A stretch of 56,028 nt of DNA from a bacterium (GTDB lineage: Bacteria > UBA9089 > CG2-30-40-21 > SBAY01): contig JBFLXS010000003.1 of assembly GCA_040755795.1 (NCBI GenBank), positions 1-56,028 of the forward strand, written 5' to 3'. Positions 19,836 to 29,018 of this stretch are shown here, piece by piece (within the stretch, counting starts at the first letter, position 1; every line of letters begins with the position of its first letter). The notes under the pieces were generated by a model. It had not been told where the DNA came from. It did not search any database and saw only the letters and a program-made list of their open reading frames with translations. A program made the position numbers and the translations under genes.

Positions 19836-21554
19836 TCATAGACCTATTTCTTTCCAGTTTATTTTCCAGTTTATACCTTCCATCCCTTTGAGTTCTGATA
19901 CTACCTGAAATGGATTAAATATTTGGTCAACTTCAGGATAATACTGTCTAAAGGAAAAGATGATAGAGGTTGCTGTCCGAAATAATCTTCGATTGTAATA
20001 GGCGCTTGCTAAATCCAATAATAACGAAGGGTCGTCTATTTCCAGGGTATAGCCACCTTTCTGCGTATGATTTTTTTCTAAATACCCAATAGACTCTGAA
20101 AAATATTCTATCTTTGACTCATTTAATCCCTTCTGAAAATAAACAATTCCAAGATTCCATGATAGCTCTCCTGGAATCCTTGCTTCAGGAATTTCACAAA
20201 GGCTAAGGGCATCTTCTAACCTTATTTTCAACCTGGCATAGGTAACCCCAATCTGACTTAACATTTCATGGTCTCTCACACTATTTCGGTAGAGATTATC
20301 CCAAATACTAAAAGCCTTTTCTTTTCTATCATCTAAATAATAACAAGTTCCTAAGTTAATTTGGCTCATAGCTTTGATTTTTGTATCGGTAGCATCATTT
20401 ATAAGTTGGCTAAAAGTCAAGATAGCATCTTTTAGCTGATTAGAATGAAATTGAGATAACCCTATTTGATGATATATTAAATCTTTATTTTTAGCTAACT
20501 CTAGGTAATTCTTATAGTATTTGATAGCCATGGTAAAATAAATGTCTGCTTTATGATTTAACATAGCCGGGTTATAGAAGTTGGTAATATACTTGACCTT
20601 CCTATTTGAGTCTCTACTTATGTATGCTCCTCTTTCTTCTACTAAGTCAGGGATTTCAAGTTGAATTTCCTTTAGTAATTCAAGTGCTTTGTCTATTTTA
20701 TTATTTTTAAAGTGTATTAAACAAAGAGATTTTCTCCCTTTTTCCAATGGGACCTGGTTAGCCCATTCTTGTGTTTGATTAAACCTCTCTTTTATGCCTA
20801 ATTCAGCATAAGTATATCCCAGTTCATTCAGAATAATAGGGTCTTTCGAGTAAGAATATACTTCCTTCCATGTTTGCTCAGCCTCTTTAATCTTTCCCAA
20901 CTTGTAATAGCAAGCACCTAATTTTATTAGTGCCTTCAAATAAAGAGTAGATTTAATATCCACCTTCCTCAAGTCACTAACCGCTTCATTCAAATCTCCA
21001 CGCAGATAATAACAAAGTCCTCTGAAGTATAGTAGATGATTGATATTTTCTGGTTTTAACTTTAGACTTTGGGTAGTGATAACTTCTTTTCTTAGAAGCA
21101 ACTTTGTATTATAATAATTAATTTGTGAATTAACAGCCAAATTAAAAAATTTCTTGTATAGTAGTCCTGCTTCGAAATATGTCCTTGCTAAGTAAAGCAA
21201 GGAAAATTGATAAATCTCTTTATCTTTAACTTCTTTTCTTTTATTAGTTTCAAGTTCCTTAGAGTAGTGAGCAATCGCCTCATTATAAAGATGTTTCGAC
21301 TCATAGATATAACCAAGCATAAAGTTGAAATAATCAGCTTTAAATTTAGGGTTCAGTTTAAGGACATTCTTTAATAAAGTGTCTGCCTTTTCAAAATCAC
21401 TTTGTTCAAAGAAAGCCTCTTTTGCTTGTTGATAATAAGAGAATATTTCATCAGCTTTACTTTTTCTTTTTGCACACGAGATTATTGAAATACTACAGCA
21501 AAGTAATAATATAATTAAACATATCCTATTTTTATACATATATCTTTTGGACAT
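19836..21554 (-). CDS. TPR-repeat lipoprotein
   Basis: This 572-residue protein is counted from the ATG at 21554, which follows AAAGGAAT inside the end of the upstream gene. The open frame extends 30 codons further up, but only this start gives a proper lipoprotein signal (RICLIILLLCCSISIISCA, lipobox cysteine near residue 26). About ten TPR-like helix pairs fill the rest, for example AIAHYSKELETN, LLYFRGLCYYLRGDLNEAVS and ALIKLGACYYKLGKIKEAEQ. It probably scaffolds protein contacts on the periplasmic side of a membrane. The function is unknown. It is 7 bases downstream of the TolB-like gene, so the two are likely coupled. Confidence 0.75.
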   Translation of the reverse strand: MSKRYMYKNRICLIILLLCCSISIISCAKRKSKADEIFSYYQQAKEAFFEQSDFEKADTLLKNVLKLNPKFKADYFNFMLGYIYESKHLYNEAIAHYSKELETNKRKEVKDKEIYQFSLLYLARTYFEAGLLYKKFFNLAVNSQINYYNTKLLLRKEVITTQSLKLKPENINHLLYFRGLCYYLRGDLNEAVSDLRKVDIKSTLYLKALIKLGACYYKLGKIKEAEQTWKEVYSYSKDPIILNELGYTYAELGIKERFNQTQEWANQVPLEKGRKSLCLIHFKNNKIDKALELLKEIQLEIPDLVEERGAYISRDSNRKVKYITNFYNPAMLNHKADIYFTMAIKYYKNYLELAKNKDLIYHQIGLSQFHSNQLKDAILTFSQLINDATDTKIKAMSQINLGTCYYLDDRKEKAFSIWDNLYRNSVRDHEMLSQIGVTYARLKIRLEDALSLCEIPEARIPGELSWNLGIVYFQKGLNESKIEYFSESIGYLEKNHTQKGGYTLEIDDPSLLLDLASAYYNRRLFRTATSIIFSFRQYYPEVDQIFNPFQVVSELKGMEGINWKINWKEIGL

Positions 21555-21561
21555 ATATATT

Positions 21562-22953
21562 TTATTCCTTTGGTATATCTTCAGGCTTAATTCCTTTGAT
21601 AAAAATTCGCATCCGACCATTTTTATACTGGGCAGAATATACAATTAATAAGGTTTCTTCTTTCTTACCTTTATAATAGATACAATCAATATCACTTATT
21701 ACTTTATCATCAATCTTTAGTCGGCATTTTCTGCCAGTATCCACATCTATAATGAAGATATTATCTCTAAATTGTGAGATATAGATTATTTTATTTCCAA
21801 ATTTAGAAGGTAGCCAGGTAGGACCATATTTTTCAGTCCGGAGTACTCGCTCAGCAACTTTTCGAGGAGGACTACTTCCATCAGAATTTATTACATACAA
21901 ATCGGCAATAGGTTCTGCACTTTGAGTTCTTACTCCATAGAAAGCTATTTTTTCTCCATTTTTAGACCAGGTGGGAAAAACTTCAAATGTTGGTAAATTA
22001 GTGAGTTGAGTATGAGAAGGTTTAGGTTTGTCAAGTTCTGCAAGAATATAGAGATCCATATTCCCTTGTTTATAAGTAGAATAAACAATTTTTGTCCCAT
22101 CAGGTGACCATTGAGGGTATAAATCTATTTCTTTATTATCTGTTAATCTTTTCATTTTATCCTGAGAAGCATCCTGGGGTAATAAATAAATATCACCATT
22201 ACCAGTCAGTCCAGAGACAAATACTATCTCATCTTTTTTAGACCAATCAGGATAAGTATTGGTTATATTTTCTAATGTTACCAAAGGAAAAATTTCTTTA
22301 GAATTACCTATAATAATTCCTTTATACAAATTAAAATCTTTGCTAAAGACAAACTGTTGAATTGAGAGATTAAGTATAGTTAGTGCTTTCTTTACAAAGT
22401 TTAAACTCGTATCATAAGCCTTTCTTCTTTTGTAATCCTCGGCTTCATATATATACTGGTCTATCTTATCTAATTCATCTCTTTTTATTCCGAGTTTTAT
22501 TGCCTTCTTTTTGGCTTCTTCTAACTCCCTCATTGCTTTATCTAAAAATTCATATTCCTTCTTTTCCCTACTCAAAGGCTTCCAACAAAAATAACTGGCA
22601 TAAAGGTCTTTACCTTCTTTAGTTTTACCTGACATCTCTTCACCTAAGACAAATTTTGTCTTTTCCTTTAACTCTACAATAGGTAATATATCATAGTCAG
22701 TTACATCGAAGTAGCATATCTGTTGAAATGAATTTCCTTCTCTTGAAATTCTCTCAAAGGCTATCATCTTCCCATCAAGAGACCATCTGGGGTTAACATC
22801 ATCATAAGGTTTTGAATGTAGGAGTTTTTCTATTGCTAATCTTTTATTTTCCTTATCCCATGGAAAATAAACATTTATCTCCTCATCTGCCAAAGAAAGA
22901 TTTATCTTACTCAAAATAAATAGGATTAATATCACCTTTTTTAGCATTCCCAT
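21562..22953 (-). CDS. TolB-like beta-propeller (PD40/WD40-like) exported protein
   Basis: This 463-residue protein has a signal peptide (residues 4-23). PD40-type blades recur: NPRWSLDGKMIAFER, YPDWSKKDEIVFVSG, YPQWSPDGTKIVYST, FPTWSKNGEKIAFYG and a final YGPTWLPSKF. A charged helical insert (residues 130-185, DKAMRELEEAKKKAIKLG) sits between the first and later blades, which is unlike canonical TolB. It is likely a periplasmic protein-interaction propeller. It is immediately upstream of the TPR lipoprotein and shares its transcript. AAGGAGG lies before the ATG. Confidence 0.8.
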   Translation of the reverse strand: MGMLKKVILILFILSKINLSLADEEINVYFPWDKENKRLAIEKLLHSKPYDDVNPRWSLDGKMIAFERISREGNSFQQICYFDVTDYDILPIVELKEKTKFVLGEEMSGKTKEGKDLYASYFCWKPLSREKKEYEFLDKAMRELEEAKKKAIKLGIKRDELDKIDQYIYEAEDYKRRKAYDTSLNFVKKALTILNLSIQQFVFSKDFNLYKGIIIGNSKEIFPLVTLENITNTYPDWSKKDEIVFVSGLTGNGDIYLLPQDASQDKMKRLTDNKEIDLYPQWSPDGTKIVYSTYKQGNMDLYILAELDKPKPSHTQLTNLPTFEVFPTWSKNGEKIAFYGVRTQSAEPIADLYVINSDGSSPPRKVAERVLRTEKYGPTWLPSKFGNKIIYISQFRDNIFIIDVDTGRKCRLKIDDKVISDIDCIYYKGKKEETLLIVYSAQYKNGRMRIFIKGIKPEDIPKE

Positions 22954-23046
22954 AAGTTAACTCCTCCTTTTTCTCTATGGCAAGGTAAAACCATAGAATG
23001 AAAAACCGCTCATCCTTCACCCATTTTTGAATCATACTAAAATTTG

Positions 23047-23283
23047 GTAAGCGTTCAGGTGGTGTAACAAAAGGAGATGTGGAGATTAAGGAGATAGGGA
23101 GATATTATTAAAAAAATTGAAATTAATAGAAACTAATAGAAATTTATGGAAATTTGTTGTTTTCCACAATCAATTTCTACCTATTTCTATAAATTTCAAT
23201 CTATTTCTATTATCTTATCTCCATATCACTCTTATCTCCTTATCCCCTTTCGGACACTTTTGATATATAGCCTGAACGGTTAC
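23047..23283. repeat. 237-bp palindromic element with terminal inverted repeats, copy A
   Basis: It starts GTAAGCGTTCAGG and ends CCTGAACGGTTAC. The interior is rich in AGAAATTTATGG and TTTCTATAAATTTC type imperfect inverted repeats, and no ORF of note is present. An inverted copy of equal length and near-identical sequence lies at 32812-33048. It fills most of the 22954-23295 gap and begins 12 bases after the stop of the 836-residue gene (read on the minus strand). Confidence 0.88.
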
Positions 23284-23295
23284 AAAATTTGAGCA

Positions 23296-25806
23296 TCATC
23301 TTATTATTAGAGTATTGAGTATTTTTTCAGCTTGATTAGCATCTTCTGGGTCTTTATAATCATAATTAAGATACTCTCTAAATGCATCTATGGCCTTATT
23401 CTTATCGTTCATATTATAATATGATAAAGCTATATAATACTTGATATCCTGAATATTTTTTGATGGTATTTGAAATGGGACTCCTTTAATTGTCACCGTA
23501 CTAAACTGCCGTCTTAGACGATATGCATCTTCTAAGTAATTGATAGCTTTATTGAATTCTTCTATAGCTTCTTTTTTTCTTAGTTTAGGTATATTTTCTG
23601 CCTTTTTATAATAAGCAATTCCTTTATAAAATGAAATAAAAGCGTTTTCAGCTTTATTATTTAGTCTCCAAATTTTATCTAATATATCCACTGCCTCATC
23701 TATTCTTTCAAGATAAATCACATACAAAATGGCAATATTCCATTCTGCCTCAAGGTAATTTGGTTCATTGGGCTTTATTTGGCTAAATATCTCCACTGCC
23801 TTAGAATAGTTTTTGTTATCCCTGTAGGTGAGGGCCTGCTGAAAAGGCGTCCCTGAGAATACTTCCTTTTTCTCCTCTGGTTTTTTCTCCTCTGGTTTTT
23901 TAACCACCTCTTTGATAGGTTCTTTAGCACTTTCAACATCCGTCTTTTTTTCTTCACCCTTTTTCTTCTCTTCAGCCTCTCTTGCCTTTTCTGAGGCTCC
24001 ATTGGCAAGATTTAAAGCCCGGGAATAATTTTTCTCATCTAAAGCTTTTTCTGCCTGAGCCAACAGATTTTTTGCGTCCTTTAACATAGCAGGGGCATAT
24101 TTTTCTGCTTCAGCCTTCTCTGCGGCTTCAATGGCTTTATTTGCCATTGAAATAGCACTTTCAGCCTCCTTTCTCTTTACCTCTTGTTCAGCCTCCTCTT
24201 TTGCCTTTTGATAAGATTCTTCTTTAGCCTCTCTTGCCTTTTCTGAGGCTCTATTGGCAAATCCTAAAGAGTCAGAATAATTTCTAACATTTAGGGCTTC
24301 TTTTGCTTGAGCAAGTAGCTTTTTTGCCTCACTTAACATAGCAGGGGCATATTTTTCTGCTTCAGCCTTCTCTGCGGCTTCAATGGCTTCATTTGCCATT
24401 GAAATAGCACTTTCAGCCTCCTTTCTCTTTACCTCTTGTTCAGCCTCCTCTTTTGCCTTTTGATAAGATTCTTCTTTAGCCTCTCTTGCCTTTTCTGAAG
24501 CTCTATTGGCAAATCCTAAAGAGTCAGAATAATTTCTAACATTTAGGGCTTCTTTTGCTTGAGCAAGTAGCTTTTTTGCCTCACTTAACATAGCAGGAGC
24601 ATATTTTTCTGCTTCAGCCTTCTTTGCGGCTTTAATGGCTTCATTTGCCATTGAAATAGCACTTTCAACCGCCTTTCTCTTTGCCTCTTGTTCAGCCTCC
24701 TCTTTTGCCTTTTCTTTAGCCTCTCTTGCCTTTTCTAAGGCTCTATTGGCAAGATTTAAAGCCTGGGAATAATTTTTCTCATCTAAAGCTTTTTCTGTTT
24801 GAGCCAACAGATTTTTTGCGTCCTTTAACATAGCAGGAGCATATTTTTCTGCTCCACTATCCTCTGCCTTCCTAATTAATGCATTAGCGTTTGAGATAGA
24901 TGTTACCACTCGATTAACTAAATATGCTTTTTCTTCTGATTCCTTTGCTTTCCTTGCTGATTCATTAGCCATGATTAATGCCTGGGAGTAGTTTTTATCT
25001 TGATAAGTTTTTTCTGCCTTATTCAGGAAATCTTCTGCATCCCTCAATTGTTCTGGAGCATATCTTCCTGCTTCAGATTTCTTAGCTTTTCCAATAGCCC
25101 TTTGAGCCTCTGAAATCGCAGAGAGCGCCTTCTTCTCTTCTTCATCCACCTTAGAAATAGCTTCTATCATCAATTGTGTACTGGTAGAATTTTCTACACT
25201 ATCAGAGGCTTTTATTGTAATTTCATTATCTTTTTCTGTAAGGAAAACCGTAATGCTAAATTTTCCATCAGAATCAATTGGTATCTCTTTTATATTTTCA
25301 TGGATAAAGACTTCCACCTTTGATTTGGGTTCTGTCTTTCCTGCTATTTCTATACTTCTATCTTCTATTTTATATATTTCAGTAGGTGGCTGTAAAATTG
25401 TTAACATAGGAGGAGTTTTGTCAACTATTACATCTCTTACCATTGTGGTTTTTCTTCCCATAGGATTTTTAGCACAGAATTCAATAGTATATGTTCCTTC
25501 ATCAGCCTGAAGTTGAGGAGTAGTAAGTAACGAGTCTTTATTTACCAACATCAACTTTTTCTCAAAAGATCCAGTTTTAGAATCTGGTTTTGCAAAGGAA
25601 GTTAAAATTCCTTTATCTTTAAAAGATACATATATCTTTACCAGACTTTTATTATCAGTTGTCCCCGAAACTGTTATCTCATTTTTGTTAGTAATTTCTC
25701 TATCAATACTAACGGATAAAGGAGGCTGTTTATAATATCCTCTTAAAAGCAGAGACATAATTCCTATGATTAAAATACCTATCAAAAATATTCTTACGAT
25801 TTTCAA
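23296..25806 (-). CDS. Membrane-anchored Ig/DUF4398-like/TPR protein
   Basis: This 836-residue protein starts at TTG (25804-25806) after GGAGG with an 8-base gap. Residues 5-22 are a membrane anchor or signal (IFLIGILIIGIMSLLL). Two Ig-like domains follow (ITVSGTTDNKS, IEIAGKTEPKSKVEVF; residues 40-215). Five to six coiled-coil units of DUF4398 type (AEKYAPAMLSEAKKLLAQAK) span residues 225-600, a Glu/Lys-rich linker covers 600-640, and C-terminal TPRs run from 650. Successive coiled-coil units repeat at exactly 252 bases (84 residues) with almost identical DNA, which indicates recent tandem expansion. It is probably a periplasm-spanning scaffold. The partner is unknown. Confidence 0.75.
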   Translation of the reverse strand: MKIVRIFLIGILIIGIMSLLLRGYYKQPPLSVSIDREITNKNEITVSGTTDNKSLVKIYVSFKDKGILTSFAKPDSKTGSFEKKLMLVNKDSLLTTPQLQADEGTYTIEFCAKNPMGRKTTMVRDVIVDKTPPMLTILQPPTEIYKIEDRSIEIAGKTEPKSKVEVFIHENIKEIPIDSDGKFSITVFLTEKDNEITIKASDSVENSTSTQLMIEAISKVDEEEKKALSAISEAQRAIGKAKKSEAGRYAPEQLRDAEDFLNKAEKTYQDKNYSQALIMANESARKAKESEEKAYLVNRVVTSISNANALIRKAEDSGAEKYAPAMLKDAKNLLAQTEKALDEKNYSQALNLANRALEKAREAKEKAKEEAEQEAKRKAVESAISMANEAIKAAKKAEAEKYAPAMLSEAKKLLAQAKEALNVRNYSDSLGFANRASEKAREAKEESYQKAKEEAEQEVKRKEAESAISMANEAIEAAEKAEAEKYAPAMLSEAKKLLAQAKEALNVRNYSDSLGFANRASEKAREAKEESYQKAKEEAEQEVKRKEAESAISMANKAIEAAEKAEAEKYAPAMLKDAKNLLAQAEKALDEKNYSRALNLANGASEKAREAEEKKKGEEKKTDVESAKEPIKEVVKKPEEKKPEEKKEVFSGTPFQQALTYRDNKNYSKAVEIFSQIKPNEPNYLEAEWNIAILYVIYLERIDEAVDILDKIWRLNNKAENAFISFYKGIAYYKKAENIPKLRKKEAIEEFNKAINYLEDAYRLRRQFSTVTIKGVPFQIPSKNIQDIKYYIALSYYNMNDKNKAIDAFREYLNYDYKDPEDANQAEKILNTLIIR

Positions 25807-25839
25807 TTTGATATACCTCCTAACTTTCTTTTTCTCCCT

Positions 25840-25866
25840 ACTTTCCCATTTTTCCCTTCTTTACAC
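25840..25866. repeat. Solo end of the GTGTAAAxAAGGG palindrome family
   Basis: CTTTCCCATTTTTCCC followed by TTCTTTACAC matches the right end of the 137-bp palindrome at 53373-53509. It lies directly against the stop codon (CTA on the plus strand) of the carboxypeptidase-regulatory-like gene. Confidence 0.5.
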
Positions 25867-26556
25867 CTAATGAATAACTGGAGGAACTTTTACCTTTATT
25901 TTATTAACAGTGATTGTTCCAATCTCATAAGTAGGGGTAAGAATCTTTTCCAATTGAATATCATTCTCTAATTCCATTTTTGCTCCCCTCTGCAGGGTAA
26001 TTACATCTTCGGATTCACAAGGGATATAATTTTGACATTCAACTCTCAAATTGACTTTATTATACTTAAAGTTAGAAAAGGAGAACTTCCCGTTAGAATC
26101 TGATGAACGACGAGCAACTTCCTTTTTATCTTCTGTAAGAAGAAATACCGTTGCTTGAGGAATTGGTTCTGTGGTAAAGGTAGTAATTCTTCCTTCAATT
26201 GCATAATTAAGCGTAACAACAATAGTAATAGGCTCTTGTTCTGTTGGGTTAATTCTTATCTCCCTTTTATCAAAGGTGGGTCCCTCACATATTAAGTTAT
26301 ATCTTTTCTCTTCTTCTAACTTTAAGTTTTGAAATGTAAATTCTCCAATCTCATTAGTAATTGTTGTAGCAATAGGTGTGTCTTCTCCTTCGACTATTAT
26401 TTTTACTTCTATCCCTTTTAGAGGTGTTTGTTTTCCTGTTTCAATATCTATCACTTTACCAGTAACCTTTATAGGTCCACAACCACTCAAGCTAATGAGT
26501 TGTCCAAAAGAAAATCCCAGTAAAGCCATCATTAAAATAACCCTTTTAATTTCCAT
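25867..26556 (-). CDS. Lipoprotein with carboxypeptidase-regulatory-like domains
   Basis: This 229-residue protein is counted from the ATG at 26556. GGAGG lies 7 bases before it, while the open frame's earlier ATG lacks such a site. The signal ends in a lipobox (LISLSGC). Two beta-sandwich repeats of CarboxypepD_reg type follow: VTGKVIDIETGKQTPLKGIEV...FTFQNLKLEEEKRYNLICEG, and IEGRITTFTTEPIPQATVFL...FSFSNFKYNKVNLRVECQN. Such domains appear in surface and envelope proteins that bind carbohydrate or act as stalks. It is 61 bases downstream of the kinase gene and probably in its operon. Confidence 0.78.
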   Translation of the reverse strand: MEIKRVILMMALLGFSFGQLISLSGCGPIKVTGKVIDIETGKQTPLKGIEVKIIVEGEDTPIATTITNEIGEFTFQNLKLEEEKRYNLICEGPTFDKREIRINPTEQEPITIVVTLNYAIEGRITTFTTEPIPQATVFLLTEDKKEVARRSSDSNGKFSFSNFKYNKVNLRVECQNYIPCESEDVITLQRGAKMELENDIQLEKILTPTYEIGTITVNKIKVKVPPVIH

Positions 26557-26617
26557 GACCGACCCTCCTTTTTTTACCATTCTAATTACCTTGATTTTCA
26601 TATCTTTATTCCATCCA

Positions 26618-27904
26618 TTATTGTTTATTGATAATCTTTGGAAGGAACTCTACCTCTACTAACTCCTGAGGTTCATCAATTTCTATCTCCACTTTGACAC
26701 TATCCACTTTTTTAGTAGTCAATCTTACTTCAATTATATGTTTACCCTTAGATATCCCATCGAGTTTAATATATTCTTGTGAGGTTGGTGGTAATTTCTT
26801 TCCATCTATAGTTACTTCAATCCCCGGAATATCAGAATTGATAATTATAGAGCTTTTATGAGGGAAGAAATAAAAATAAAAAACAAATAACACAAGGATG
26901 ACGACCACAAAAGCAATAACCATTATTCCTTTATGGATTTTCTTCCTTTTCCACTCTGATTCCAAAATCCCTGTTTTCTTTCTTGGTTCTATCATTCCCC
27001 TCTGGGATAAAAACTTAAGCACTTCTTCTGTTTTATCTTTTATCCGAGACTTGAAAAGTAAATCTTTGATATCTTCATGCATCTCGCTTACACTTTGATA
27101 TCTATCTTTAGGGTCTTCTTTGATAGCTTTATCAATAATCATCTTTAATTTATTCATCTTTTTGTCCCGGGGTAATTCTACTTTTTCTTGATAATGTCTT
27201 TTTCCCGTAAGCATTTCATACATAACTATCCCTAAGGAATAGATATCAGTTCGTGGATCTATACAATATCCACCTTCCCGTTGTTCAGGCGACATATATT
27301 CATATGTCCCTATACTTGTGCCCACAGAAGTTAAGAGAGCATTTTTATCTTCTGCACAAATCTTTGCAATACCAAAATCTGTTAGAATTATTCTACCTGT
27401 TTTGGCAATCATAATATTACTGGGTTTTATGTCTCTATGGATAATTGGTCTGTTATTTGGAGATGTTCCAGTGCCTTCGTGAGCCTCAATTAATGCATTG
27501 CAAACCTCATCTGCGATAATAAGAATCATTAGAAAGGGAATTTTTTCAACTTTGCTTTTTATCTCCTTGAGATTAAATCCATCAATATATTCCATTTCAA
27601 TATAATAAGGGGGATTTTGAATATTGATATTATGGATAGTGACAATATTAGGATGTTGAAGGTTAGCTAATATCTTTGCTTCCCTTTTAAACCTTTCTAC
27701 AATCTCTTCCTGTTGATAATATTTTCCTGACAAAACTTTAACTGCTCGTGGAACTCCACCTAACTCTTTTTTAACTGCTTTATAGACCGTTCCCATTCCT
27801 CCTTCACCAAGCTTTTCAGTAATTTCCAGGGTTCCTAATTTAAATAACATTTTTTTATCTTCACTATTAACTTTGGTAAAATCTATAGCTTCTGGATTAC
27901 TCAT
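26618..27904 (-). CDS. Membrane Ser/Thr protein kinase with PEGA domain
   Basis: This 428-residue Hanks-type kinase has a glycine loop GEGGMG at residues 33-38, lysine K56 in AVKVL, Glu75 in the C-helix, catalytic loop HRDIKPSN from 156, DFG at 176-178 and SPE at 205-207, so all catalytic residues are present. A single membrane helix (about 327-348) is followed by a PEGA domain (SSIIINSDIPGIEVTIDGKK) outside the membrane. It likely phosphorylates cytoplasmic proteins that FHA domains then bind. A double-FHA protein is encoded divergently from it. A promoter (TTGACA, 18 bases, TAAAAT) precedes it at 27967-27996. Confidence 0.92.
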   Translation of the reverse strand: MSNPEAIDFTKVNSEDKKMLFKLGTLEITEKLGEGGMGTVYKAVKKELGGVPRAVKVLSGKYYQQEEIVERFKREAKILANLQHPNIVTIHNINIQNPPYYIEMEYIDGFNLKEIKSKVEKIPFLMILIIADEVCNALIEAHEGTGTSPNNRPIIHRDIKPSNIMIAKTGRIILTDFGIAKICAEDKNALLTSVGTSIGTYEYMSPEQREGGYCIDPRTDIYSLGIVMYEMLTGKRHYQEKVELPRDKKMNKLKMIIDKAIKEDPKDRYQSVSEMHEDIKDLLFKSRIKDKTEEVLKFLSQRGMIEPRKKTGILESEWKRKKIHKGIMVIAFVVVILVLFVFYFYFFPHKSSIIINSDIPGIEVTIDGKKLPPTSQEYIKLDGISKGKHIIEVRLTTKKVDSVKVEIEIDEPQELVEVEFLPKIINKQ

Positions 27905-27966
27905 AGAAATTTCACTCCATCCTAATTTCCCCCTTAATATCTACAATGGAAGGGGATGATAAATAT

Positions 27967-27996
27967 ATTTTACCATAACGAGAGATAAAATGTCAA
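27967..27996 (-). promoter_or_regulatory. Sigma-70 type promoter for the kinase gene
   Basis: On the minus strand the -35 box TTGACA (27991-27996) and the -10 box TAAAAT (27967-27972) are separated by 18 bases. The kinase ATG is 63 bases downstream. Confidence 0.75.
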
Positions 27997-28027
27997 GAAG
28001 TTTTTTTTGCAGGTTGAATTTTTTTTC

Positions 28028-28056
28028 TTGCAATATCATACCATAAATGTTATAAT
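28028..28056 (+). promoter_or_regulatory. Sigma-70 type promoter for the TPR-FHA gene pair
   Basis: The -35 box TTGCAA (28028-28033), a 17-base spacer and a perfect -10 TATAAT (28051-28056) face away from the kinase promoter. The two promoters are 31 bases apart, so a shared regulator could act on both. Confidence 0.8.
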
Positions 28057-28130
28057 ATATTGTAACAGTATCCCTACATTTTTGTGGTCAAAAAATGTTT
28101 TCTTACTGTAAAAAAGGAGGAAAGAAAAAA

Positions 28131-29018
28131 ATGAGGCATTTAAAACTGTTTAAAACTTACTTTATTCTATTTATCTATGGGATGTTACTTATTGGCTGTA
28201 GTGGAACCCCAAAAAGGTTAACCTCTTCTACATTAGCTCAACACCATAATGATATAGGGGTATCTTATTTAGAACAAAACCGTTATGATGAAGCAATTAA
28301 AGAGTTTGAAATAGCTATTGAACTCCAGAAGAATTTTGTGCAAGCTTACAATAACCTTGGCTTAAGTTATCTAAAGAAAGGCTGGTTAGATCGAGCGCTG
28401 AATACTTTTATATTAGCCATTAAGATTAATCCCTCTTGGGCGGAATTATATAATAATAGAGGCATAGTATATTTTCACAAAAACATGGATGAGAAAGCCA
28501 TCCATGATTTTAAAAAGGCTATTTCTCTTAATTCTAACTATCCAGAGGCATATTATAATCTTGGGATGATTTATTCTAAGAGAGAATTAAACGAACAAGC
28601 TATAGAGATGCTGATGAAAGCCATAGAGATTAATTGTAATTATTTACAGGCTCATAATGCTATCGGGCTTATCTACCTGAAAAATGGACTCTATGAGAAA
28701 GCAGAAATGAGATTTAAGGTAGCCCTGGAGATTGAGCCTCAATATGAAATGGCTTATTTCAACTTAGGACTTCTCTATGAAGCCCAACAAAAGGATACGG
28801 AGGCATTAGAAGAGTATAAAAAATTGCTTCAAATTAACCCTAATCATTCCCAGGCATATTATCAAATAGGTAAGTTATGTCTGAAGCATAAATTATATGA
28901 TGAGGCGATAAGTAAATTTGAAGCGGTTTTGAGGATTGAGCCTAAAAATAGTGACGCTTACCAACAAATTGAATTAGCTAAGAGAGAAAAAACGCTTTCC
29001 ATAGAGAGGCAAAGATGA
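28131..29018 (+). CDS. TPR lipoprotein
   Basis: This 295-residue protein is counted from the ATG at 28131, preceded by AAAGGAGG with a 10-base gap. An ATG 12 codons earlier would place this ribosome-binding site inside the gene. The lipoprotein signal ends in LLIGC. Seven canonical TPRs follow, such as AYNNLGLSYLKKGWLDRALN, AYYNLGMIYSKRELNEQAIE and AYFNLGLLYEAQQKDTEALE. It overlaps the FHA gene by four bases (ATGA), so the two are translationally coupled. Its role may be to link the FHA/kinase pair to envelope complexes (inference). Confidence 0.85.
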   Translation: MRHLKLFKTYFILFIYGMLLIGCSGTPKRLTSSTLAQHHNDIGVSYLEQNRYDEAIKEFEIAIELQKNFVQAYNNLGLSYLKKGWLDRALNTFILAIKINPSWAELYNNRGIVYFHKNMDEKAIHDFKKAISLNSNYPEAYYNLGMIYSKRELNEQAIEMLMKAIEINCNYLQAHNAIGLIYLKNGLYEKAEMRFKVALEIEPQYEMAYFNLGLLYEAQQKDTEALEEYKKLLQINPNHSQAYYQIGKLCLKHKLYDEAISKFEAVLRIEPKNSDAYQQIELAKREKTLSIERQR